The position numbers and the translations under genes were made by a program. Below are positions 1 to 5,195 of a stretch of DNA of 5,195 bases, in pieces. Source of the stretch: Thermoplasmata archaeon (lineage in GTDB: Bacteria; Actinomycetota; Acidimicrobiia; Acidimicrobiales; Acidimicrobiaceae); contig JAKBHQ010000309.1 of assembly GCA_021836665.1 (NCBI GenBank), positions 1-5,195 on the forward strand. The letters are read 5' to 3'. The notes under the pieces are model-generated. The model was not told where the DNA came from and made no database searches. It saw only the letters and a list, made by a program, of their open reading frames with translations. Position 1 is the first letter of the stretch. Each line of letters begins with the position of its first letter.

Positions 1-5
1 TCCTC
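1..5 (-). promoter_or_regulatory. possible ribosome binding site of the gene beyond the left edge
   Basis: The minus strand ends CGAGGA at the window edge; GAGGA is a good Shine-Dalgarno core. A start codon would be expected 5-9 bases further left, outside the window. Together with the LexA-like promoter this suggests a minus-strand gene, probably recA by synteny, begins there. Confidence 0.4.
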
Positions 6-15
6 GATAACTCAC

Positions 16-129
16 TTACTGTCCTGTCTGATATCTCACTTGATTTATCACTTGATTTATCACTTGATTTATCACTTGATTTATCACTTGATTTATCACT
101 TGATAGTAGCTAGTTGCTGTGACACCCAT
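16..129 (-). other. 37-codon open frame spanning the repeat array (possible leader peptide, unproven)
   Basis: ATG at 127-129, TAA at 16-18. The product would be MGVTATSYY, then five perfect Gln-Val-Ile-Asn repeats, then QVRYQTGQ. It ends 10 bases before the GAGGA at the window edge. Against it, the nearest purine-rich stretch (AGGGG) is 12 bases upstream of the ATG, which is too far, and the ATG lies in a hairpin. It resembles no protein I know. It may simply be the translation of a non-coding repeat, since a 12-bp unit keeps frames open by chance. Confidence 0.15.
36..104. repeat. perfect 12-bp tandem repeat array (unit TCACTTGATTTA)
   Basis: Five identical copies start at 36, 48, 60, 72 and 84, followed by a 9-base partial copy at 96-104. 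Each junction contains ATCA-CT-TGAT, an imperfect 10-bp palindrome: five exact copies begin at 47, 59, 71, 83 and 95, and one variant (CTCACTTGAT) begins at 35. The final copy extends to TATCA-CT-TGATA at 94-105. The array lies between a LexA-like promoter and a Shine-Dalgarno-like site at the window edge, so it is probably in the leader of the gene to the left. There are no spacers, so it is not CRISPR. The function is unknown: operator cluster, leader coding repeat and neutral slippage repeat are all possible. Confidence 0.95.
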
Positions 130-135
130 CGGGTG
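123..135 (-). other. small hairpin in the presumed 5' leader
   Basis: CACCC-ATC-GGGTG forms a perfect 5-bp stem with a 3-base loop. In minus-strand RNA it reads CACCC-GAU-GGGUG, and the loop and stem contain the AUG of a 37-codon open frame. There is no following T-run, so it is not a standard terminator in either direction. Confidence 0.3.
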
Positions 136-155
136 GCTAGGCCCCTATTGAGACC

Positions 156-161
156 ATAATA
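156..161 (-). promoter_or_regulatory. candidate -10 element of a leftward promoter
   Basis: The minus strand reads TATTAT, one mismatch from TATAAT, beginning one base after the end of the LexA-like box. No good -35 hexamer is visible at 16-18 bp upstream, so the call is tentative. If used, transcription would start near position 149 and give a leader of about 150 bases before the left edge. Confidence 0.35.
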
Positions 162-162
162 G

Positions 163-176
163 CGAACATCTGTTTT
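163..176 (-). promoter_or_regulatory. probable LexA (SOS) operator
   Basis: The plus strand reads CGAACATCTGTTTT (minus strand AAAACAGATGTTCG). This fits the Gram-positive/actinobacterial LexA box, CGAAC-N4-GTTCG, with one arm perfect (CGAAC) and the other matching GTT but ending TT instead of CG. It sits directly upstream of a -10-like hexamer for minus-strand transcription, where LexA would block RNA polymerase. The location downstream of cinA is where recA is commonly found, and recA is a classic LexA target. The gene itself is off the left edge, so the target is inferred. Confidence 0.6.
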
Positions 177-294
177 GTTTGGGAGTGATTAGGCGATCAA
201 TAAGCTAGCTACTGGACATATATTCACAAAGCGTCTGCTTGATCGAATTGGCGTCGCAGAAGGAGTGGTCTCTAGCCGGGCTGGCTTGCCTCAT

Positions 295-1539
295 TTAACT
301 CAGCCTCCTCCGGAGAAGGTCCATGAGGGAGATCGCAGTTAGGGATCTGATCGTAGCCCGGTCGCCAGATGGAAACTTGAACTCCTTGGCCTCGGTAAAT
401 AGGCCATCGGCCCTAGCGATGCATAGACCAACCCAAACCGTCCCAACCGGCTGATCTTCCTGAGAATCAGGACCGGCGACACCGGTGGTGGAGATTCCCA
501 CCTCGGCACCTAGCGCAGACATCACCCCCTTGGCCATCTCAAGGGCCGCCTGTTTGGAAACGACTTCCTTCGAGCTGACACCCAAAAGATTACGTTTTAC
601 CGAGGTTGCGTAGCTGACGACGGAACCTTTGAAAAACTGCGAAGCGCCGGGCACCGAGACGATCCGGGATGATATTAGGCCCCCTGTCAAGGACTCCGCC
701 ACAGCTAAGGTGAAGCCCTTAGCTTTGAGCCGCTCCCCTACTGCATATTCCATCGTCTCGTCGTCTACACCAAAAACATTCTCCCCAAGGATTGAGCGAA
801 GCCCCTCCTCTTCGTCCTTGAGGATCAGCTCCACCTTCTCCCTATCGTCTCCCTTAGCGGTAACTCGAAGCTTAATCCCTTCGGCCCCCGATGCCAGAAA
901 GGCGATGGTTGCCCGTCTGGAATCCTCCAAGAGTTCTAATCGAGGAGCGACCAACTCGGCTAGGGCAGACTCTGAAAAACCCCAAGTTCTTAGGACCCTT
1001 GACCCGATATACGACGCGGTGCCCGATCTCGAGACGATGTCTGGAATTACCGACCTTTCCACCATGTCCCGCATCTCTACCGGTACACCTGGAACCGCAT
1101 AGATCACCTTGGGCCCCACCGGACAGATCAGTCCCGGTGCGGTACCCTTTCGTTGCTCGATAAAGTATGCGGACCTCGGCTTATAGGCCTGGCGAAGATT
1201 ATTTTCGGGCATCTGCCTGTTGCGGGCGGCGAAAAACACCCGGATCTTCTCCACCATTTCGGGGTCGACTTCGAGTTCCTCCCCTACCACCTGGGCGATC
1301 GCTTCCCTGGTGATGTCGTCCTGCGTTGGCCCTAGTCCACCACAAAGAATCACACCATCGGCTCGGGACAGGCTTCGGCGAATCGACTCTGCGATCCGCT
1401 CTAGATTGTCCCCGACCTTAGATTGAAAATGGCAGTCCACGCCAACTTCCGCGAGACGTTCGGAAATCCAAGTTGAATTAGTGTCTTGGATCTGCCCTAA
1501 AAGAAGTTCCGTCCCGATAGCGACGATCTCGACTCGCAC
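295..1539 (-). CDS. cinA: CinA family protein: molybdopterin-binding-like N-terminal domain plus nicotinamide-nucleotide amidase C-terminal domain
   Basis: Full-length two-domain CinA of 414 residues, the usual size. The N-terminal MoaB/MogA-like domain (about 1-170) shows IGTELLLGQIQDTN (8-21), LCGGLGPTQDDITREA (65-80) and YAVPGVPVEMRDM (147-159). In characterised CinA proteins this domain belongs to the COG1058 group linked to ADP-ribose/NAD-related pyrophosphatase activity. The C-terminal PncC-like domain (about 260-414) shows AESLTGG (281-287), KGSVVSYA (304-311) and TTGVAGPDSQEDQPVGTV (351-368), expected for deamidation of nicotinamide mononucleotide in pyridine-nucleotide salvage. The start is GTG at 1537-1539, with AAGGGG at 1547-1552 and a 7-base spacer. 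The stop is TAA at 295-297. cinA is 38 bases downstream of pgsA and is the last gene of the visible run. The link to competence is historical and not implied here. Confidence 0.95.
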   Translation of the reverse strand: MRVEIVAIGTELLLGQIQDTNSTWISERLAEVGVDCHFQSKVGDNLERIAESIRRSLSRADGVILCGGLGPTQDDITREAIAQVVGEELEVDPEMVEKIRVFFAARNRQMPENNLRQAYKPRSAYFIEQRKGTAPGLICPVGPKVIYAVPGVPVEMRDMVERSVIPDIVSRSGTASYIGSRVLRTWGFSESALAELVAPRLELLEDSRRATIAFLASGAEGIKLRVTAKGDDREKVELILKDEEEGLRSILGENVFGVDDETMEYAVGERLKAKGFTLAVAESLTGGLISSRIVSVPGASQFFKGSVVSYATSVKRNLLGVSSKEVVSKQAALEMAKGVMSALGAEVGISTTGVAGPDSQEDQPVGTVWVGLCIARADGLFTEAKEFKFPSGDRATIRSLTAISLMDLLRRRLS

Positions 1540-1546
1540 CTAAATA

Positions 1547-1552
1547 CCCCTT
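1547..1552 (-). promoter_or_regulatory. Shine-Dalgarno of cinA (GTG start)
   Basis: The minus strand reads AAGGGG, then TATTTAG (7 bases), then the GTG start of cinA. The spacing is normal and supports GTG at 1539 as the start. The 38-base gap between pgsA and cinA holds nothing else recognisable. Confidence 0.6.
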
Positions 1553-1577
1553 ACTTCCCACCCAGCTCAACTTGAAC

Positions 1578-2150
1578 TTACGAAGTCACCTTGTTATTGC
1601 GACTTGCATCCGAAAGGTATTGGTAAGCACTTCCCAGAGCGAGGGCGGTTGCGATCCAGATAATGACTGAAACCATCACGGTTCTGGTAAATGTGGTATA
1701 TAGACCACCCACCGGGATAAGGGCAAGGCAGATCGAAAGCACCTGGGCGGACATCTTCCATTTCCCTAATTTTCTGGCAGGAACTGAAATCCCCTTCTTT
1801 GCCACCACCGTACGGTAACCCGAAATCACCAATTCCCTAATCGCCATGATCACCACCGGCAGCAGGGCAATCCTCGACTGATAAACCAGAGCTCCGAACA
1901 TACCAAAGACCATGATCTTGTCCGCCAAGGGGTCGAGGAATGCACCCGATCTAGTCGTACCTTGCCGCCTTGCTATCTCACCATCAAAGCGATCCGCTAC
2001 GCCCAAAAATACCCAGAGGCCCAAGGTCGCCCAGGGATTGGAACGATTGATAACCATCATCACCGCAACGGGTGAAGCCAGAATCCTAACAAAGGTCACC
2101 AGGTTGGCGGGAGTGGCTATTGCGCTTGGACCATAGGTACTAGAAGACAT
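1578..2150 (-). CDS. pgsA: CDP-diacylglycerol--glycerol-3-phosphate 3-phosphatidyltransferase (CDP-alcohol phosphatidyltransferase family)
   Basis: Integral membrane enzyme that transfers a phosphatidyl group from CDP-diacylglycerol, most likely to glycerol-3-phosphate, the first committed step to phosphatidylglycerol and cardiolipin. I choose the ATG at 2148-2150 (190 residues). An upstream in-frame ATG at 2207 would add 19 hydrophilic residues and overlap rimO by 68 bases, while the chosen start has a strong ribosome binding site. The family signature is complete: D53, D56-G57, A60-R61, G69, D73 and D77 within ADRFDGEIARR...GAFLDPLAD. The gap between AR and G is 7 residues, whereas the textbook motif has 8-9. 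RELVISGYR (105-113) and LGKWKMSAQ (128-136) are typical of PgsA. Several hydrophobic stretches (about 20-35, 41-52, 79-103, 136-150, 157-174) fit membrane helices. The gene lies between rimO and cinA, where pgsA is commonly found. Another head-group acceptor cannot be excluded from sequence alone. Stop is TAA. Confidence 0.92.
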   Translation of the reverse strand: MSSSTYGPSAIATPANLVTFVRILASPVAVMMVINRSNPWATLGLWVFLGVADRFDGEIARRQGTTRSGAFLDPLADKIMVFGMFGALVYQSRIALLPVVIMAIRELVISGYRTVVAKKGISVPARKLGKWKMSAQVLSICLALIPVGGLYTTFTRTVMVSVIIWIATALALGSAYQYLSDASRNNKVTS

Positions 2151-3468
2151 GATCACCCCCCGACAGAATATGACTTGCGAACAGATCCGGTCCGACCGCT
2201 TTGTCAACTGACACCCTCTGGAACGAACCTACCGCATATTCCGACGGAACACGGACTATTCCGTCTATTTCCGGAGCCTCCCTATAGGAGCGTCCGACTC
2301 CAGGGGAGTCGATTAAGACCTCTATCTCCGTCCCGACGAGGTTATCCCTCTTCCTTCGGGTTATCGAGTCTTGAAGTTCAGATGCCTCCCTAAGCCGGGA
2401 CAACGCTAATTCAGCATCTATCTGGGAATCGAGCGAATCTGAAAATGTCCCCTCTTCCCTCGAGTAGGGGAAGAAGACCGCCCAGTCGAGCTGAGCCTCA
2501 TTCAAAAAGCTCAAAAGTAGCTCGTGGTCCTCTTCGCTCTCACCAGGGTAACCGATGATGAACGACGATCGAAAGGCCGAATTAGCATTGACCTTCCGTA
2601 TCGAGGCGATCTTATCAAGGAATAGTTCATAGGATCCATACCTACGCATCCTCCTGATGAGCGGCCTACTCACGTGCTGCAAGGAGAGGTCGAAGTACGG
2701 TACTTCGCTTTCGCAGATGGCCTCGATCAAAAGATTCGTAAGTTGAGAAGGGTAGATATAGAGGAGTCGAAGCCATTTCGAGACCCCTCGCAATTCCCCT
2801 ATCAGGTCCGTTAGGCTACCACCGCCGGGAATATCCTTTCCGTAGCTCGCGAGATCTTGAGCGACCAAGACAAGCTCACGCACATCGAGATCAATCGCCT
2901 CCTTGACGATGTCGGACACCTCACGCGACCGCTGCTTACCCCGAAAGCTTGGAATAGCACAGAATCCACATTTGCGATCGCACCCTTCGGCCACTTTCAG
3001 ATAGGCCCACACTTGGTCTGATGGGCCACGGCTCAGGTTCAATAGGTCCATTGTCGGTAGCGCCATCTCGATGTCCCCGCTGAAGGCGGACTTAGCTGAC
3101 TTTGGATTTGACCCTATAGAAACGAAGACCTCAGGTGGGTTGTTCGAGATGAAATCCCCATCGAAGCCCACCACCATATCTACTTCGGGCAATGCGGCCG
3201 AGAGTTCGCCCTGATAGCGCTCGGCCATGCAACCCGTCACGACCAGTCGACTCCGAGAAGCCTTTTCGGAGGAGATCTCTAGGATCGTATCGATCGATTC
3301 CTGCCGGGCAGATTCAATGAAAGCGCAGGTATTGACGACTATAAGGTCGGCTTCAGCTACCGAGTTTGCACTTTGATACCCTGAGGACAAGGCGCGATGG
3401 CTCAGCTTGATCGAATCGACCTTGTTCTTCGGACACCCGAGGGTTTCAACCCAAATTTTTTGTGACAT
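2140..3468 (-). CDS. rimO: ribosomal protein S12 (aspartate) methylthiotransferase RimO
   Basis: Radical SAM enzyme with two iron-sulfur clusters that adds a methylthio group to a conserved aspartate of ribosomal protein S12. The 442 residues match the usual length. The N-terminal UPF0004 domain has its three cluster cysteines: C12 in LGCPKNKVDS, C48 in NTCAFI and C80 in VTGCMAERY. The radical SAM CxxxCxxC motif is C163, C167, C170 in AEGCDRKCGFCAIP, followed by FRGKQRSR. IIGYPGE (304-310) is a typical radical SAM segment, and a TRAM domain occupies roughly 376-438. LGCPKN separates RimO from the tRNA enzyme MiaB. The ATG at 3466-3468 is the only start that keeps C12. Its Shine-Dalgarno is poor (GAG within TAGAGTTAA), so translation may depend on coupling to thrB, whose stop is 6 bases upstream. 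The 3' end overlaps pgsA by 11 bases and carries the pgsA ribosome binding site. Stop is TAG. Confidence 0.96.
   Translation of the reverse strand: MSQKIWVETLGCPKNKVDSIKLSHRALSSGYQSANSVAEADLIVVNTCAFIESARQESIDTILEISSEKASRSRLVVTGCMAERYQGELSAALPEVDMVVGFDGDFISNNPPEVFVSIGSNPKSAKSAFSGDIEMALPTMDLLNLSRGPSDQVWAYLKVAEGCDRKCGFCAIPSFRGKQRSREVSDIVKEAIDLDVRELVLVAQDLASYGKDIPGGGSLTDLIGELRGVSKWLRLLYIYPSQLTNLLIEAICESEVPYFDLSLQHVSRPLIRRMRRYGSYELFLDKIASIRKVNANSAFRSSFIIGYPGESEEDHELLLSFLNEAQLDWAVFFPYSREEGTFSDSLDSQIDAELALSRLREASELQDSITRRKRDNLVGTEIEVLIDSPGVGRSYREAPEIDGIVRVPSEYAVGSFQRVSVDKAVGPDLFASHILSGGDHVF
2151..2161 (-). promoter_or_regulatory. Shine-Dalgarno of pgsA, deciding its start
   Basis: On the minus strand this reads GGGGGGTGATC immediately before the ATG at 2150. 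It matches 9 of 11 positions of AGGAGGTGATC, the complement of the 16S rRNA 3' end, and its G-run ends 5 bases before the start codon. It lies within the last codons of rimO (Ser-Gly-Gly-Asp), so translating ribosomes pass over it. This strongly favours the start at 2150 over the upstream in-frame ATG at 2207. Confidence 0.75.
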
Positions 3469-3474
3469 TTAACT

Positions 3475-4347
3475 CTATGCTAGTTGGACCACGGTTCCCG
3501 TTCGGTTGAACTCGACAACCTCCACCTGATGAAATACCCCTCGATCCTCTTGAAATCTCTTCACCTTGCTCAGCACCTGCTTGGCAAGGGAACGGGTAGC
3601 AAAGCCGATCATCGTCGAACCGGCTCCGGACCATGCTGCGCCTATGCACCCCGATCTGATCAATTCGTCGATAATCGTATCGGACTCGGTAAAGAATTGA
3701 CTGCGATATCGCTGGTGGATATTGTCTTTGAACATGAACCTCTCGATCGTCGAAGCATCTTTCAACGACAGGGCGAGCATCAATGAATTCGAAAGGTTCT
3801 CGATAGCGTCGATTCGAAGTACGCTTTTAGGCAGGGCCGCCCTCAGCTTGTGGGTTGGGAGTTCATTTTCGGGGATTACCAGCACACTGACCAGCTCGGT
3901 ATCGACCTCGATACTCCTCACTACGCTGCGACCCTCGATGCTCGCTGCGGCTACCGCACCACCATAGAGCGAAGCGGCGGCGTTTTCGGGATGCCCCTCG
4001 AAATGCACCGCAACCGATAGCGGGTCGTCTGACTCGCAAGCTACCGCTACCGCTACCGCCAAAGCAGCCGAAGACCCCATCCCCCTCGCCAAGGGTATGT
4101 CAGACCTGATGGTCAAGGAGACGTTCGAATGGCCCAACACAAACTTGCACACCTGGAGCGCTAGGTGATTGTCGTCAACGGGGACACCAGCACCGTAGCC
4201 ACTTGAAGTGACTTCAAACGAGGAGGACAACTCCACGTCCACCTCGATAAATCTTTCTAGGGCTATCGCCAAAGTATCAAAGCCTGGCCCTAAATTCGCC
4301 GTCGACGCCGGAGTCCTAACCGTCTTTGCCGAAACTTCCTTTGTCAT
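3475..4347 (-). CDS. thrB: homoserine kinase (GHMP kinase family)
   Basis: Cytoplasmic ATP-dependent enzyme that phosphorylates L-homoserine to O-phosphohomoserine, the substrate of threonine synthase. The 290 residues are near the usual family length (about 290-310). Visible motifs are PASTANLGPGFD (13-24, the homoserine kinase form of GHMP motif 1), IPLARGMGSSAA (84-95, the phosphate-binding loop), EGHPENAAASLYGG (117-130), DNIHQRYR (208-215), and the glycine-rich motif 3 in AAWSGAGSTMIGF (237-249). Two positions differ from what I regard as common: Glu in EGHPEN where Asp is usual, and Ser in SGAGST where Pro is usual. The start is ATG at 4345-4347, 6 bases after the preceding stop, with a modest AAAGG just upstream; it places motif 1 at the expected distance from the N-terminus. 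The stop TAG is 6 bases before rimO. No hom or thrC is in the window, an unusual setting for thrB. Another GHMP kinase is possible but unlikely given motif 1. Confidence 0.93.
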   Translation of the reverse strand: MTKEVSAKTVRTPASTANLGPGFDTLAIALERFIEVDVELSSSFEVTSSGYGAGVPVDDNHLALQVCKFVLGHSNVSLTIRSDIPLARGMGSSAALAVAVAVACESDDPLSVAVHFEGHPENAAASLYGGAVAAASIEGRSVVRSIEVDTELVSVLVIPENELPTHKLRAALPKSVLRIDAIENLSNSLMLALSLKDASTIERFMFKDNIHQRYRSQFFTESDTIIDELIRSGCIGAAWSGAGSTMIGFATRSLAKQVLSKVKRFQEDRGVFHQVEVVEFNRTGTVVQLA

Positions 4348-4353
4348 CTGCCT

Positions 4354-5195
4354 TTAGAGCCTCGTAAGCCGCCACTTCAAAGATGCCTTGACCACGGGGG
4401 AGTTAACCACTGCGGGCTCTTTGAATACCTGTTCTCCAACTTTGACCGTAATCTCTGCGACTTTAGCACCACTGGCGACGCTATGGGTCTTTAATGTCGG
4501 GGTAACAGCGATCGATTCGCTCAAACCAGACCAGCCGAAGGCGTAGACCGACTTCGTCGCATAGACGTTTATCGGCGCTCCACCGGGTGGGTTTATCGTT
4601 CCTACCAAGCCACCAGCGGAAAGTACCTTGAAGTACCTAACCTGCCCAGGAGCTGCTTTAGCCAACGCTTTCGCTACATCCAAGGCGGTGATGAGGGGCT
4701 GTCCGCTCTGTTGAAACAGAACCGCCCCAAAGATTCCGGTCGATTGGTTTTGAACATTTGCCCTAGAGTAGAAGACGAAGCTACCCCCGCTCGGAGTCGA
4801 ACCGGTCTTGATTCCGGCGATCCCATTCGATCCAAGGTCGTAATCCACGTTGTAAACCACCCCGGCCACCGGAAGGGTAGCTTGCGGGTAGGAAACTATC
4901 TGCGAAAGCGTCGGGTTCTTCTCGAGCAGTTGTGCCAGCTTGATCTGGTCCCGAGTATTGGAAACGGTCCGTGGATCCAAACCAGAAGGGTCGGTGTAAT
5001 GGGTAGAGGTCATACCCAGTCTCTTCGCCATCGCATTCATCTTCACCACAAAAGCCGCTGTTGATCCAGCATCCCAGCGCGCCAAGGCGGTTCCAATGTT
5101 GTCGGCAGACGGGATAAGAAGGCCCTCGAGCATCTGATACTCGGTCATAACCTCCCCAGGAGCGACCGCCATTACCGAGTCCACCGCAGCGTTCT
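4354..5195 (-). CDS. D-alanyl-D-alanine carboxypeptidase (penicillin-binding protein, peptidase family S11), N-terminus missing
   Basis: The C-terminal ~279 residues of a serine DD-carboxypeptidase, an exported or membrane-anchored enzyme that removes the terminal D-Ala from peptidoglycan pentapeptides. The frame runs off the right edge, so the signal/anchor segment and the SxxK nucleophile motif lie outside. The GTG at 5182-5184 is an internal Val codon, not a start, because the frame continues upstream with Asn-Ala-Ala. Counting from that Val, the visible family marks are MLEGLLIPSADN (18-29, the SxN region), VVKMNAMAKRLGM (46-58), THYTDPSGLD (61-70) and the KTG box in GIKTGST (K126, T127, G128). 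A beta-rich tail ends in KWRLTRL, with no obvious C-terminal membrane helix. The SxN motif reads S-A-D, followed directly by Asn. The gene stops with TAA at 4354-4356, six bases before thrB, so the two are probably cotranscribed. The family call is secure; which paralogue (dacA, dacB or other) is not. Confidence 0.93.
   Translation of the reverse strand, partial: NAAVDSVMAVAPGEVMTEYQMLEGLLIPSADNIGTALARWDAGSTAAFVVKMNAMAKRLGMTSTHYTDPSGLDPRTVSNTRDQIKLAQLLEKNPTLSQIVSYPQATLPVAGVVYNVDYDLGSNGIAGIKTGSTPSGGSFVFYSRANVQNQSTGIFGAVLFQQSGQPLITALDVAKALAKAAPGQVRYFKVLSAGGLVGTINPPGGAPINVYATKSVYAFGWSGLSESIAVTPTLKTHSVASGAKVAEITVKVGEQVFKEPAVVNSPVVKASLKWRLTRL

Larger units (their letters stand above)
1..294. other. 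intergenic region downstream of cinA
   Basis: This is the only sizeable non-coding stretch. Positions 1-176 hold the presumed promoter and leader elements listed separately. Positions 177-294 hold little: an AGCTAGCT palindrome at 203-210 and a weak AGCC/GGCT inverted repeat at 274-286 just past the cinA stop, with no T-run. No convincing terminator separates cinA from the next gene, so partial readthrough into it is plausible. Confidence 0.7.

Noticed and set aside
36..104. CRISPR array or plasmid-type origin iterons
   Set aside because: The units abut with no unique spacers, and no rep gene, DnaA-box cluster or AT-rich unwinding region is seen; the surroundings are chromosomal housekeeping genes.
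274..286. Rho-independent terminator after cinA
   Set aside because: Only a 4-bp AGCC/GGCT stem with no T-run on the minus strand.
205..294. 29-codon open frame starting with ATG directly after the cinA TAA
   Set aside because: It is simply the in-frame readthrough of cinA, has no separate ribosome binding site, and resembles no known protein.
629..1102. Plus-strand open frame opposite cinA
   Set aside because: Low-complexity Ser/Arg/Pro-rich translation typical of the antisense of a real gene; no motifs, and cinA is well supported on the other strand.
2151..2207. Longer pgsA start adding 19 residues
   Set aside because: It would overlap rimO by 68 bases, add a non-homologous hydrophilic leader, and ignore the strong Shine-Dalgarno in front of the ATG at 2150.
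2140..3468. MiaB or another methylthiotransferase in place of RimO
   Set aside because: LGCPKN at the N-terminus, the AEGCDRKCGFCAIP radical SAM segment and the length fit RimO; MiaB has a different N-terminal motif.
5182..5184. GTG as the start of the carboxypeptidase
   Set aside because: The frame stays open to the window edge, and the family needs an upstream region with the SxxK motif and a signal or anchor sequence.

Overview
The window is a stretch of bacterial chromosome with five genes, all on the minus strand. Read right to left they are a D-Ala-D-Ala carboxypeptidase (cut by the right edge), homoserine kinase thrB, the ribosomal protein S12 methylthiotransferase rimO, the CDP-diacylglycerol-dependent phosphatidyltransferase pgsA, and full-length cinA. 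A 294-base non-genic stretch follows at the left end. The rimO-pgsA-cinA order, the moderate GC content, and the style of the carboxypeptidase and PgsA proteins suggest an actinobacterium. Acidimicrobiia is my best guess, but it is an inference from general family knowledge, not a search result.

The genes are packed like one transcription unit. There are 6 bases between the carboxypeptidase and thrB, 6 between thrB and rimO, an 11-base overlap between rimO and pgsA, and 38 bases between pgsA and cinA. The functions are housekeeping: peptidoglycan trimming, threonine synthesis, S12 modification, anionic phospholipid synthesis and pyridine-nucleotide salvage. thrB is the odd member, because it usually sits with hom and thrC. 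No internal promoter or clear terminator is visible, and the operon promoter must lie beyond the right edge.

The left 294 bases are the most interesting part. Read on the minus strand, they look like the promoter and leader of another gene that starts just outside the window. In order they hold a near-perfect LexA (SOS) operator at 163-176, an adjoining -10-like hexamer at 156-161, a small hairpin at 123-135, a perfect 12-bp tandem array at 36-104, and a Shine-Dalgarno-like GAGGA at the extreme left edge (1-5). recA follows pgsA-cinA in many Gram-positive bacteria, so the missing gene is probably recA. The array would then lie in its 5' leader. Each 12-bp unit contains the palindromic core ATCA-CT-TGAT. 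The repeats are also translatable: the minus strand holds a 37-codon frame with five Gln-Val-Ile-Asn repeats, and the plus strand can be read as a Ser-Leu-Asp-Leu repeat tail. I cannot decide from sequence alone whether the array is an operator cluster, a leader-peptide gene or a neutral variable-number repeat.

I see no mobile element, CRISPR array, tRNA or rRNA gene. The coding genes look intact. The points worth checking in them are an Asp in place of the Asn of the carboxypeptidase SxN motif and slightly unusual motifs in ThrB and PgsA.
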